DNA of 12,750 nucleotides from Bacillota bacterium. Its GTDB lineage: Bacteria > Bacillota > Bacilli > Alicyclobacillales > Alicyclobacillaceae. The stretch spans positions 1-12,750 of the forward strand of contig JAKADF010000038.1 in the NCBI GenBank assembly GCA_021820805.1, given 5' to 3'. Shown one piece after another: positions 6,324 through 12,750 of this stretch. Made by a program: the position numbers and the translations under genes. The number at the start of each line of letters is the position of its first letter. The first letter of the stretch is position 1. The notes beneath the pieces were generated by a model. It did not search any database, was not told the origin of the DNA, and worked only from the letters and a program-made list of their open reading frames with translations.

Positions 6324-6383
6324 ACGAAGGCCTGCAAGTTTTAGTCGTAATATTATTCTACGACATGTCCTGCAGGCCTTCGT
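6324..6383. repeat. Long nested inverted repeat (hairpin) after the FAH-family gene
   Basis: ACGAAGGCCTGCA (6324-6336) and TGCAGGCCTTCGT (6371-6383) are perfect 13-base complements. Inside the 34-base loop lies a second hairpin, GTCGTA (6344-6349) with TACGAC (6359-6364), around a nine-base AT-rich loop. The element sits 23 bases beyond the stop of the leftward FAH-family gene. No T-run follows on either strand, so it is not a textbook intrinsic terminator. It may still end the transcript or protect its 3' end. Confidence 0.75.
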
Positions 6384-6405
6384 TACTGTAAATGTATATT
6401 CGCGA

Positions 6406-7242
6406 TTACACGGACTCCTTAACTACATAGTTTCGAAGGGTACCGACATTCTCAACCCATACCTCAACGACATCACCTTCTACGAGGTAACGTGGTGGGG
6501 TCCGGCTGTCTCCAACTCCGCCAGGTGTGCCCGTCGCAATTACGTCTCCTGGTTCCAGTGTAAGACCTTTCGAACAATACACAATAAGTTCCTCAATCGA
6601 GAAAATGAGATCCTTCGTGTTCGCTCTCTGCATGACTTCGTTAGAAACAGTTGTTTGGATTTGGATATTGGAAAGATCAATTCCATCAACTGAAGCGATA
6701 CATGGTCCCATTGGTGCAAATGTATCAAAACTTTTTCCTAAGGTGAATTGACGAAGCGGGGTTTCAAGTTGCGCACGTCGACCTGATACATCATGAAACG
6801 CACAAATGCCTCCAATCGCAGAGCGTGCCTCTTCGCGTGTGGCACGATAGACGCGCTTTCCAATTACGACTGCAAGTTCGCCCTCGAAATCTGGGCGAGT
6901 CTCTTCTATCGGAATAACAATGTTTTCTTCATGTCCAATGAGGGCAGAAGAGAAAATACTAAAAATAACAGGAACAGAGGGTACATCAAGTTCCGATTCT
7001 TTCGCGTGGCTTCGGTAGTTTAAACCAACTGCTAGGATTTTCTTTGGAACAACAGGATGTAATAGTTGGACTTCTGCTAAATCATAAGTTGTGCTAGAAG
7101 AAGTTTTAATGTTTTCCCAAGCCAAATGGGTTGGAACGAAGCCATCTGGTGATGAAGGACCACAGTCGAAAATGGTATTATCATCTTCTAATCGGCCAAT
7201 TCGTATATTTCCGTTTTTAACCTTAAACCTAACCGCCTTCAT
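6406..7242 (-). CDS. Fumarylacetoacetate hydrolase (FAH) family enzyme
   Basis: FAH-fold enzymes cleave or isomerise 2,4-dioxo or 2-hydroxy-dienoic acids using a divalent metal, and are frequent in aromatic ring-cleavage pathways (fumarylpyruvate or acylpyruvate hydrolases, HpaG-type isomerase/decarboxylases). Numbered from the start used here, the 278-residue protein has ILAVGLNYRSHAKESE (69-84) with a candidate catalytic histidine H79. It also has the metal-ligand motif DFEGELAVVIGK (E120, E122), the third ligand D151 in FHDVSGRR, KSFDTFAPMGP (170-180) and GTPGGVG. The usual asparagine before the aspartate is histidine here (HDVS instead of NDVS), a small deviation. Two ATG codons compete. 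ATG 7248 overlaps the upstream stop (ATGA) but lies one base from GGAGG. ATG 7242, used here, has a better 7-base spacing. It is translated after the CMD-family gene and divergent from the ring-cleavage operon, so it probably acts downstream of ring opening. Confidence 0.92.
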   Translation of the reverse strand: MKAVRFKVKNGNIRIGRLEDDNTIFDCGPSSPDGFVPTHLAWENIKTSSSTTYDLAEVQLLHPVVPKKILAVGLNYRSHAKESELDVPSVPVIFSIFSSALIGHEENIVIPIEETRPDFEGELAVVIGKRVYRATREEARSAIGGICAFHDVSGRRAQLETPLRQFTLGKSFDTFAPMGPCIASVDGIDLSNIQIQTTVSNEVMQRANTKDLIFSIEELIVYCSKGLTLEPGDVIATGTPGGVGDSRTPPRYLVEGDVVEVWVENVGTLRNYVVKESV

Positions 7243-7244
7243 TT

Positions 7245-7577
7245 TCATGCCTCCTGTACTTCGCGTAATACTTTCATAGCTTGGACAACCCGTGGGGTAC
7301 CCGCGTATGGAAGAGTCTGTAATATAATTTCTTCAATTTCCTTGTCACTCACCTCAATAGCTTGTAAAGACCGGATATGTGCTTTTACTTGAGGCTCGCA
7401 TCCTCCCAGCGTGATTAGCACGGAAAGTATAATGATCTCCCGTTCACGAATAGAGAGTCCTTCTCTACAATGAATATCGCCAAAAGCAAAGTCGACAATA
7501 TAATCCCCGAGATCCCCCATTCGTTTTAAGAATGAATCTCCACCTGGCTCATCTTTGAGTTCGGCAAGCCTTTTCAA
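7245..7577 (-). CDS. Carboxymuconolactone decarboxylase (CMD) family protein
   Basis: The 110-residue product carries the CMD fold signature: FAFGDIHCREGLSIREREIIILSVLITLGGCEPQ... (in segments, 30-63), then KAHIRSL with H67, EIEEIILQTLPYAGTPR and a helical end. It has the GGCEPQ form (C60) and lacks the CxxC pair of AhpD-like peroxidases. It therefore belongs to the non-redox, decarboxylase-like branch, which includes gamma-carboxymuconolactone decarboxylases and many uncharacterised proteins of aromatic clusters. The TTG at 7577 has AGGAGA 9 bases upstream. A stronger AAGGAGG (7619-7613) lies 8 bases from an in-frame CTG at 7604. Starting there would add nine residues ending in RERG, resembling the ERGL often seen at the N-terminus of this family, so the start is uncertain. 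It is coupled to the FAH-family gene. Confidence 0.88.
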   Translation of the reverse strand: MKRLAELKDEPGGDSFLKRMGDLGDYIVDFAFGDIHCREGLSIREREIIILSVLITLGGCEPQVKAHIRSLQAIEVSDKEIEEIILQTLPYAGTPRVVQAMKVLREVQEA

Positions 7578-7638
7578 GCCACGCTCTCTCCTGTTATTTT
7601 CCAGCTTTAATTCCTCCTTAAATTTTTATAAGTGTTAC

Positions 7639-7667
7639 TTGACTAGATTGTATACATTATATATTAT
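7639..7667 (+). promoter_or_regulatory. Predicted promoter of the catabolic operon
   Basis: TTGACT (7639-7644), a 17-base spacer and TATTAT (7662-7667) form a good SigA-type promoter driving the VOC gene and its followers, leaving a leader of about 100 bases. The region is very AT-rich, and leftward promoter elements for the CMD-FAH pair probably overlap it (for example TTGGAA and TATAAT-like hexamers read on the minus strand). Confidence 0.6.
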
Positions 7668-7670
7668 ACA
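7649..7670. promoter_or_regulatory. Possible operator in the divergent promoter region
   Basis: TGTATA (7649-7654) and TATACA (7665-7670) form an inverted repeat with a ten-base gap. The left arm contains the self-complementary core GTATAC (7650-7655), of the type bound by FadR-subfamily GntR regulators. The repeat sits between and over the predicted -35/-10 of the rightward operon, where a repressor would act. No regulator gene lies in the window, and AT-rich DNA yields such repeats readily, so this is a suggestion only. Confidence 0.35.
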
Positions 7671-7776
7671 CAGTATAAGTCTAATATTAAGAACATTCCA
7701 AAATTAGTATTTAGATTTAATTTAAGACTTGCTATGATGTTGAATTACTCGGTGTGAAGTAAAGGAGGGGGAAAAA

Positions 7777-8718
7777 TTGAAAGCAATAAAATTAAGAAAA
7801 ATTAGTCATGTTGCGTTGAGGGTTTCGGATTTAGATGAAGCTTCAACTCGCTGGCAAGTACAGTTTGGGCTTACAGAAAGGGAGCGAACAGAGACAAGTG
7901 CATTCTTACACTGTGGTTACGAGCCATACTCGTTGGAATTAATAGAAAGCAATAACCCGGGGTTCGACCATACAGCGTATGAGCTTGCGAAAGATGTTTC
8001 GATTGAAGATGCAGCAGAATACTTACATTCATTAAGCGTGCACTTCAGACAAGAGGGGGATTCACTTTATCTGCAAGATTCAGATGGTAATGGTGTAGAG
8101 TTAATGCCTTACTTGACTTCTAATGACTTAAGGCCTGATGTTGCGCGTTCAACGAAACTTCTTCGGGGATTTCGACCAAGAAAGCTTGGCCATGTCAATT
8201 ATCTGACAGGTGAGCTACAAAAACAGGTCCAGTTCTATACAGAAGTTCTCGGAATGAAAATCACAGACAAACTTGGCACAGAAGGTACTTGGTTACACAT
8301 TAATGCGGATCATCATGTAATGGCTCTTGTGAACAAGGGGTATCCGCATATTCATCACTTTGCACTTGAAATGGTGGATTGGGGTGAGCTTCGTGTTGCC
8401 CTAGACCATTTAGCACAGCATGGTCGATGGTTAGCTTGGGGGCCCGTTAGACATGGGCTTGGTAGAAACCTCAGCGCCTATGTTCGTATTGTTGAGGAAG
8501 AATGCTTTGTAGAAATTTTTACAGATATGGAACAATTGGAGGAAGGCCACCAGCCGCGCGAATGGCCAGATGACGCTCATTCTTCAAATGTATGGGGGAT
8601 ACTGCCACCTAGATCATACTTCCGTTTTGATCCTGTAGCTGTTGAATCAGAGCGGCAAGGGCTTGAGGCTCAGGGAATTCCATTACCCGCGTTAGATTTA
8701 GGTATTTATAATCGCTGA
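7777..8718 (+). CDS. VOC-family extradiol ring-cleavage dioxygenase (catechol 2,3-dioxygenase-like)
   Basis: Type I extradiol dioxygenases open catechols next to the hydroxyls using Fe(II) and oxygen. The 313-residue, two-domain protein matches their layout. The N-terminal VOC module (about 7-112) begins KISHVALRVSDL, and the catalytic C-terminal module (about 135-252) begins RKLGHVNYLTG. The expected 2-His-1-Glu iron ligands are present: H139 in GHVNYL, H193 or H194 in IHHFALEM, and E246 in FVEIFTD. H226 (GPVRHGLGRN) and Y235 occupy the places of the conserved active-site His and Tyr. Length is within the usual 290-320. The start is TTG 7777, with AAAGGAGGGG at 7761-7770. It is the first gene of a rightward operon, followed after 42 bases by the hydroxylase. 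The intact ligand set argues for activity; the catechol it cleaves is unknown. Confidence 0.9.
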   Translation: MKAIKLRKISHVALRVSDLDEASTRWQVQFGLTERERTETSAFLHCGYEPYSLELIESNNPGFDHTAYELAKDVSIEDAAEYLHSLSVHFRQEGDSLYLQDSDGNGVELMPYLTSNDLRPDVARSTKLLRGFRPRKLGHVNYLTGELQKQVQFYTEVLGMKITDKLGTEGTWLHINADHHVMALVNKGYPHIHHFALEMVDWGELRVALDHLAQHGRWLAWGPVRHGLGRNLSAYVRIVEEECFVEIFTDMEQLEEGHQPREWPDDAHSSNVWGILPPRSYFRFDPVAVESERQGLEAQGIPLPALDLGIYNR

Positions 8719-8760
8719 ATCATTAAATCATGGTAATTTTTTTAGCTGGGAGGGGAAAGT

Positions 8761-10221
8761 ATGGCAATTGAGCAACAGACTAAGGTTCTGGCGCGTACGG
8801 GAAAACAATTTTTAGACGGACTTGCAAGCAAAAAAAGGGAAATTTGGTTAAACGGAGAGAAGATTACAAATCCGCTCGAACATGAGGCACTTGCATTAAC
8901 CGCAAAAAGTTTAGCAAGGGTGTTTGACCTTCAGCATGAACACGCGGGCGAAATGTTAATGGAGTCGCCTGACGGAGGCGGGCTTGTTAATGTTACCCAT
9001 GTGATTCCGAGATCGTATGAAGATCTGGTAAAAAGACGTAAAGCAATCGAGTTGTCTGCAGCATTGTCCGGGGGCACGATGGGGCGAACACCAGACTACT
9101 TGAATGTAACTTTTGCTTGCTTCGCTGGTAGATCCGATGTTTGGGCGAGGAGAAATAACGAGCGAGGAGCAGAAAACATTGTTGCCTATCAGAAATTCAT
9201 GCGAGACATGGACTTATCGACTACACATGCGCTCATGAATCCTCAAGTAGACAGGACAAAACCAGAAGCTGCACAGGCAGCGGGGCAGGTCGCGCTTCAC
9301 AAGGTTGGAGAGACTAAAAATGGCATTATCGTCCGTGGTGCAAGGATGCTTGCGACGCTTGCAACATTTGCGGATGAACTTACCGTTTATCCAGGGTCAG
9401 ACCTGCGCGCAGAGGACGGAAAGTATGCATTATCCTTTGCAATACCGATGGATGCACCTGGATTGAAGTTTGTCTGCCGCGACAGTTACGGAAAGGTAAG
9501 AGATACCTTTGACTATCCTCTCTCTAGTCGTTTTGACGAGATGGATGCCATGGTCATTTTTGACGATGTTGAAGTTCCGTGGGATAGAGTGTTTCTTGAT
9601 GGAGATACAGTTGGTTATTCAGAGGTTATTACGGACACAGGCTGGCGCGGACACATTATGCATCAAGCATTCACAAGAGCATATGTAAAGCTTTCCTTTG
9701 CATTTGGCCTTGGACACGTGATCGCAAACACTACAGGTGTCGTTCGGTTTGATCACATCCAAGAAAAACTTGGACAGATTTGGAATCTTGTAGAATTGAC
9801 CCGTTCTGCGATTACGGCTGCAGAAGCCGGAGCGCGTCCTGATGCAATGGGTGTTTGGTACCCGGATGACCGGCCATTCTTAGCACTTCGCGGTGAAATG
9901 CCAAAATGGCTGCCAAAGGTGAATGAGCTATTGCAGTTAATTGGCGGCGGCGGTTTTATGCTAACACCTTCTTATGCTGACGTGAATGGTCCGATGAAGG
10001 ATGAAATCGCGAAGTATTTTCAGGCTGCGGGTGCTGATGCTGAAAGGAGAATCCGCCTGTTCCGATTAGCGTGGGATTTCTTTGGCTCTGAGCTTGGGGG
10101 ACGTGGTGAATTATATGAGCGATTCTATTTGTCAGATTCGTGGAGAATGACTGCTCTAGCCTATAAAATCGCAAACAAGGATTTTGCGACGTCGCTGGTT
10201 GAACAGTTTCTGCACGACTAG
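8761..10221 (+). CDS. HpaB-type FADH2-dependent phenol hydroxylase (4-hydroxyphenylacetate 3-monooxygenase family, oxygenase component)
   Basis: Enzymes of this group add an ortho hydroxyl to a phenol using reduced flavin supplied by a separate reductase, giving a catechol. The 486-residue length and acyl-CoA-dehydrogenase-like fold are typical. Visible motifs are WLNGEKITNPLEHEA (29-43), THVIPRSYEDLVKRR (79-93), GTMGRTPDYLN (105-115), THALMNPQVDRTKP (155-168), FDEMDAMVIFDDVEVPWDRVF and LIGGGGFMLTPS. R109, Y113 and H156 have the spacing of the substrate-binding Arg, Tyr and His of HpaB. This supports a true phenol hydroxylase rather than a different acyl-CoA-dehydrogenase-like enzyme. ATG 8761 follows GGGAGGGGAAAGT. 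The reductase (HpaC type) is not in the window. The gene lies between the ring-cleavage dioxygenase and the ADC-family gene, fitting catechol formation just before ring opening. 4-Hydroxyphenylacetate itself is not proven as substrate. Confidence 0.92.
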   Translation: MAIEQQTKVLARTGKQFLDGLASKKREIWLNGEKITNPLEHEALALTAKSLARVFDLQHEHAGEMLMESPDGGGLVNVTHVIPRSYEDLVKRRKAIELSAALSGGTMGRTPDYLNVTFACFAGRSDVWARRNNERGAENIVAYQKFMRDMDLSTTHALMNPQVDRTKPEAAQAAGQVALHKVGETKNGIIVRGARMLATLATFADELTVYPGSDLRAEDGKYALSFAIPMDAPGLKFVCRDSYGKVRDTFDYPLSSRFDEMDAMVIFDDVEVPWDRVFLDGDTVGYSEVITDTGWRGHIMHQAFTRAYVKLSFAFGLGHVIANTTGVVRFDHIQEKLGQIWNLVELTRSAITAAEAGARPDAMGVWYPDDRPFLALRGEMPKWLPKVNELLQLIGGGGFMLTPSYADVNGPMKDEIAKYFQAAGADAERRIRLFRLAWDFFGSELGGRGELYERFYLSDSWRMTALAYKIANKDFATSLVEQFLHD

Positions 10222-10233
10222 GAGGAAAAAATT

Positions 10234-11031
10234 ATGTTAAAAGGTTTTTCAGTTCCGAGGTCACCGGAGGGAAAGGCGGCGCTTATTCCGACACCTCCGT
10301 GGCATTATGCAGGAGATTTTCTCGTCCTTGAATATTGGGCCGACCCAAATGCAGTTAAAGCAGTACTTCCACCGGGCCTTAAACCTTATGACGAGGATAT
10401 GGGTCGATGCGCAGCACTTTTTATCGACTGGCAGTCTTGCACGACAGATCAGACAGAGCTCATTGATCCTGTTCGCTCCCAGTACAAAGAGTTTTTTATC
10501 GTCGTGAATGCTTTATATAAGGGGGAACTTGTAACCTATTGTCCTTATATCTGGGTAGATAAGGATTTTGCGCTTGCACGCGGCTGGGTACAGGGATTCC
10601 CGAAAAAACTTGGGTCTATTCATATGACTCGATCATTTAATGTGGCTTCCAGTGCTGCACCAGTTATCGGTCCTGGTGGGCGATTCGCAGGCACGCTTGC
10701 AGCGAACGACCGCAGGTTGGCGTATGGTGAGGTGGTTTTGGAGCAGAAGAGCGAGGGGGGTCCGACACATAATGATCCACCGATTACGAACGTCAGATAC
10801 TTCCCGAGACTCGCGAGCGATTTCCAGGACAGTCCTGCTGTGAACGAATTGGTTCGAGCAAGAAGCAGGAATAGAGCCATTAGTGAGATTTGGGAAGGAA
10901 CCGCGAAGCTCGAACTGCTGCCCGCGCCAAATGAGGAACACACTGCACTGTTGCCTGTCAAGATGGGGAAAGGCTTTCAATTTTCGTTTGCTTATACAGT
11001 TGACGACTTAGAGACCTTAGAAACATTTTAA
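10234..11031 (+). CDS. Acetoacetate decarboxylase (ADC) family protein
   Basis: The 265-residue protein matches ADC-fold proteins. It has an N-terminal LIPTPPWHYAGDFLVLEYWADP segment (17-38), then AVLPPGLKP (43-51), YKEFFIVVNALYKGE with E86, and GWVQGFPKKLGSI (117-129). The adjacent lysines K124 and K125 correspond to the Schiff-base lysine and its pKa-lowering neighbour in Clostridium acetobutylicum ADC, so Schiff-base chemistry is likely. The ADC superfamily also includes decarboxylases and aldolase/dehydratases acting on other keto acids. Here a role on a ring-cleavage product is more plausible than acetone formation. ATG 10234 has AGGAGG 8-13 bases upstream. It is 12 bases behind the hydroxylase and clearly in the same operon. 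The gap of 55 bases to the next gene shows no terminator. Confidence 0.88.
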   Translation: MLKGFSVPRSPEGKAALIPTPPWHYAGDFLVLEYWADPNAVKAVLPPGLKPYDEDMGRCAALFIDWQSCTTDQTELIDPVRSQYKEFFIVVNALYKGELVTYCPYIWVDKDFALARGWVQGFPKKLGSIHMTRSFNVASSAAPVIGPGGRFAGTLAANDRRLAYGEVVLEQKSEGGPTHNDPPITNVRYFPRLASDFQDSPAVNELVRARSRNRAISEIWEGTAKLELLPAPNEEHTALLPVKMGKGFQFSFAYTVDDLETLETF

Positions 11032-11086
11032 TAGTTTCAGTTAAACATACCTGGGTAGAAGTCGTTCATGAAATGAGGTTGAACAC

Positions 11087-12556
11087 GTGAGCAGTGTCCC
11101 GAACATTCAAAACAATCTGGATATAAAAGGGCAACATTACATTAATGGTAAATGGGTTGAGGCGGAAACTGCAAACTTATTTGAGGTAAGGTCGCCGATA
11201 GACTGGTCAGAACCCATCGCTTATATGGCCAGAGGAGGCGCACCTGATATTGATTTGGCTGTCGAGGCTGCTTACAAAGCCTTTCCATTATGGTCAAATA
11301 TGCGAGCCAAAGAAAGAGGGCAATATCTGAGACGTCTTGCAGAATTAATTGAAGAGAACGTAGAGCGAATTGCTAGGGCAGAAAGTATCGACGTTGGCAT
11401 GTTAGAGCGTTCCTTAAAGGCACGTCTCGTATTTAGAGGGGCGGCAAACTATCGGTTTTATGCAGATTTAGCAGAGAGTTATGAAGAACGCGAGTGGAAT
11501 TCAAATGGAACACAAAATCGTGTGATTCGGATGCCTGCAGGTCCCACGGCAATTATCACACCATGGAATGCGCCATTTATGCTGTCTACTTGGAAAACGT
11601 CACCGGCACTAGCTGCGGGATGCACAGTGGTTCTCAAGCCACCCGAATGGGCTCCACTTACCTGTGCGATACTTGCAGACCTTGTTGATAAAGCTGGATT
11701 TCCAGCTGGCGTGTTTAATGTCGTACATGGGATTGGAGAAGAAGCAGGCGCAGCGCTCGTCAGGAATCCTAAAATTCGACGTATAGGGTTTACCGGGTCT
11801 CCTGAAACGGGACGATTGATAGCTCATGCTGGTGCAGAGAACCTCGTACCACTTACGGCGGAACTTGGTGGGAAGAGTCCACTCATTGTATTTGATGATA
11901 GTGATTTAGAGGCAGCTGCACAAAAAGCTGCAAATCAGTATGACGATGCTGGTCAGGTTTGCTTGGCTGGAACCAGGTTATTAGTGCAAAAGTCTATTTT
12001 TGAGCCATTTTTAGAAATGTTCCATCGCTATACGGATGCCCATATTCTTGGTGATCCGCGCGATAACGAAACAACAATTGCTCCACTGATACATCCGGAC
12101 CATTTAGAACGCGTTGAAGGGTTTGTGAAGCGTGCAGAACAGAACGGCGACCACGTTATCAGGGGAGGAAAACGAGCAAAGATTGGTGGTCTTTGGTACG
12201 AACCAACTCTGATTGTACCGAAGTGTAATGATTCTGAAGTAATTCAGAAAGAAGTATTTGGGCCTGTATTAACGATTCAAACATTCGAGAGTGAAGAAGA
12301 GGCAATTACACTAGCCAATTCCACAAGATACGGTTTGGCAGCTATCTTGTACACCTCTTCGGCAGAACGGGCAAACCGCGTTGGGCGTGCTGTCCGTGCA
12401 GGTACCGTATGGTCGAACTGCTTTTTGGTTCGTGACCTATCCGCACCTTTTGGGGGAACCGGAATTTCGGGGCTCGGCCGCGAGGGCGGAGATTATGCGC
12501 TTGATTTTTACTCTGATTTAAAAACACTTCAAGTTAAGGAGGGAACAACCAAGTGA
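11087..12556 (+). CDS. NAD(P)-dependent aldehyde dehydrogenase, semialdehyde-type
   Basis: The 489-residue protein is a full-length ALDH superfamily member. It has TPWNAPF with N161, the cofactor-binding K184 in VVLKPPEWAPLT, the GFTGSPETG loop (234-242), the general base E259 in ELGGKSP, and the nucleophile C292 in DAGQVCLAG. A late KEVFGPVLTI motif also fits. In ring-cleavage clusters this family oxidises 2-hydroxymuconic or 5-carboxymethyl-2-hydroxymuconic semialdehydes to the acids. The context points to that role, but closely related members act on betaine aldehyde and other aldehydes. The start is GTG 11087, with a modest GAGGTTG site upstream (11075-11081). The stop overlaps the P450 start by four bases (GTGA, 12553-12556). 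It belongs to the rightward catabolic operon. Confidence 0.93.
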   Translation: MSSVPNIQNNLDIKGQHYINGKWVEAETANLFEVRSPIDWSEPIAYMARGGAPDIDLAVEAAYKAFPLWSNMRAKERGQYLRRLAELIEENVERIARAESIDVGMLERSLKARLVFRGAANYRFYADLAESYEEREWNSNGTQNRVIRMPAGPTAIITPWNAPFMLSTWKTSPALAAGCTVVLKPPEWAPLTCAILADLVDKAGFPAGVFNVVHGIGEEAGAALVRNPKIRRIGFTGSPETGRLIAHAGAENLVPLTAELGGKSPLIVFDDSDLEAAAQKAANQYDDAGQVCLAGTRLLVQKSIFEPFLEMFHRYTDAHILGDPRDNETTIAPLIHPDHLERVEGFVKRAEQNGDHVIRGGKRAKIGGLWYEPTLIVPKCNDSEVIQKEVFGPVLTIQTFESEEEAITLANSTRYGLAAILYTSSAERANRVGRAVRAGTVWSNCFLVRDLSAPFGGTGISGLGREGGDYALDFYSDLKTLQVKEGTTK

Positions 12557-12750
12557 GCTTATCAGAAGTTGAGTTACTAAACGTTAATCTAGAACATGAT
12601 GCTTTTGTCGAAAGTGTTCCACATGAGATGTTTGCAAGACTGAGGCGCGAAGCACCTGTCTACTGGTATGACTGGAAGGAAGGAAAAGGTTTTTGGTGTC
12701 TAACGAAGCACGCCGATATCCGTGAAGCACTTAGAAATTGGAAATTTTTT
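12553..12750 (+). CDS. Cytochrome P450, N-terminal part (cut by window end)
   Basis: 66 codons are visible, and the frame is open to the window edge. The protein starts with GTG 12553, with AAGGAGGG (12537-12544) 8 bases upstream. The N-terminus has the layout of soluble bacterial class I P450s: an acidic start, then SVPHEMFARLRREAPVYWYD (21-40), a hairpin with GKGFWCLTKHADIREAL (45-61) and a W-K-F-F where a 'F-S-S' segment would follow. No membrane anchor is present. The heme-binding cysteine and I-helix lie outside the window, so family and substrate cannot be assigned. Its start overlaps the ALDH stop, so it is in the catabolic operon. It may carry out an initial hydroxylation or demethylation of the growth substrate. 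Confidence 0.85.
   Translation, partial: MSLSEVELLNVNLEHDAFVESVPHEMFARLRREAPVYWYDWKEGKGFWCLTKHADIREALRNWKFF

Noticed and set aside
1..12750. CRISPR arrays, tRNA or rRNA genes, insertion sequences, prophage genes
   Set aside because: No regularly spaced repeats, cloverleaf-like segments, rRNA-like sequence, transposase motifs or phage structural genes were seen.

Overview
The window looks like chromosomal DNA of a spore-forming, low-to-mid GC member of the Bacillota, probably class Bacilli. The evidence is AGGAGG-type ribosome binding sites, frequent TTG and GTG starts, Bacillus-type LexA (DinR) boxes, and a DUF3231 protein of the kind common in Bacilli. No RNA genes, insertion sequences, CRISPR arrays or phage genes were seen.

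Left part (1-2850). After the possible tail of an unidentified gene comes a small gene at 169-417 that automated calling would miss, because a TGA codon interrupts it. It encodes an 82-residue SelW/Rdx-family thioredoxin-like protein. The TGA sits exactly at the second redox position of the CxxC motif (C-T-S-U), and a SECIS-like hairpin follows 18 bases later. This is a strong candidate selenoprotein and the most interesting item here. After its terminator comes a lipoate block: lipoyl synthase (lipA), octanoyltransferase (lipB, 4-base overlap) and an 85-residue protein that is only a lipoyl domain, with no E2 catalytic part.

Middle part (2848-6400). A DUF3231 gene points left. Divergent from it is a two-gene SOS operon: an 84-residue helical protein of unknown function, then a Y-family DNA polymerase of the UvrX/UmuC type. 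Two LexA boxes flank or overlap the promoter. Next is a leftward EamA-family drug/metabolite exporter, then a 280-base gap with a small uncertain ORF and a long nested hairpin.

Right part (6406-12750). This is a catabolic locus arranged around a divergent promoter region (about 7605-7776). Leftward are a carboxymuconolactone-decarboxylase-family protein and a fumarylacetoacetate-hydrolase-family enzyme. Rightward are an extradiol-dioxygenase-like VOC protein, an HpaB-type flavin-dependent phenol hydroxylase, an acetoacetate-decarboxylase-family protein, an aldehyde dehydrogenase and the start of a cytochrome P450 cut off by the window edge. Together they read as a meta-cleavage pathway. The P450 and/or HpaB-type enzyme would hydroxylate the substrate to a catechol, the VOC enzyme would open the ring, and the dehydrogenase, FAH-family and ADC-family proteins would process the semialdehyde product. 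The actual substrate cannot be read from the sequence, and the flavin reductase and P450 redox partners are not in the window.
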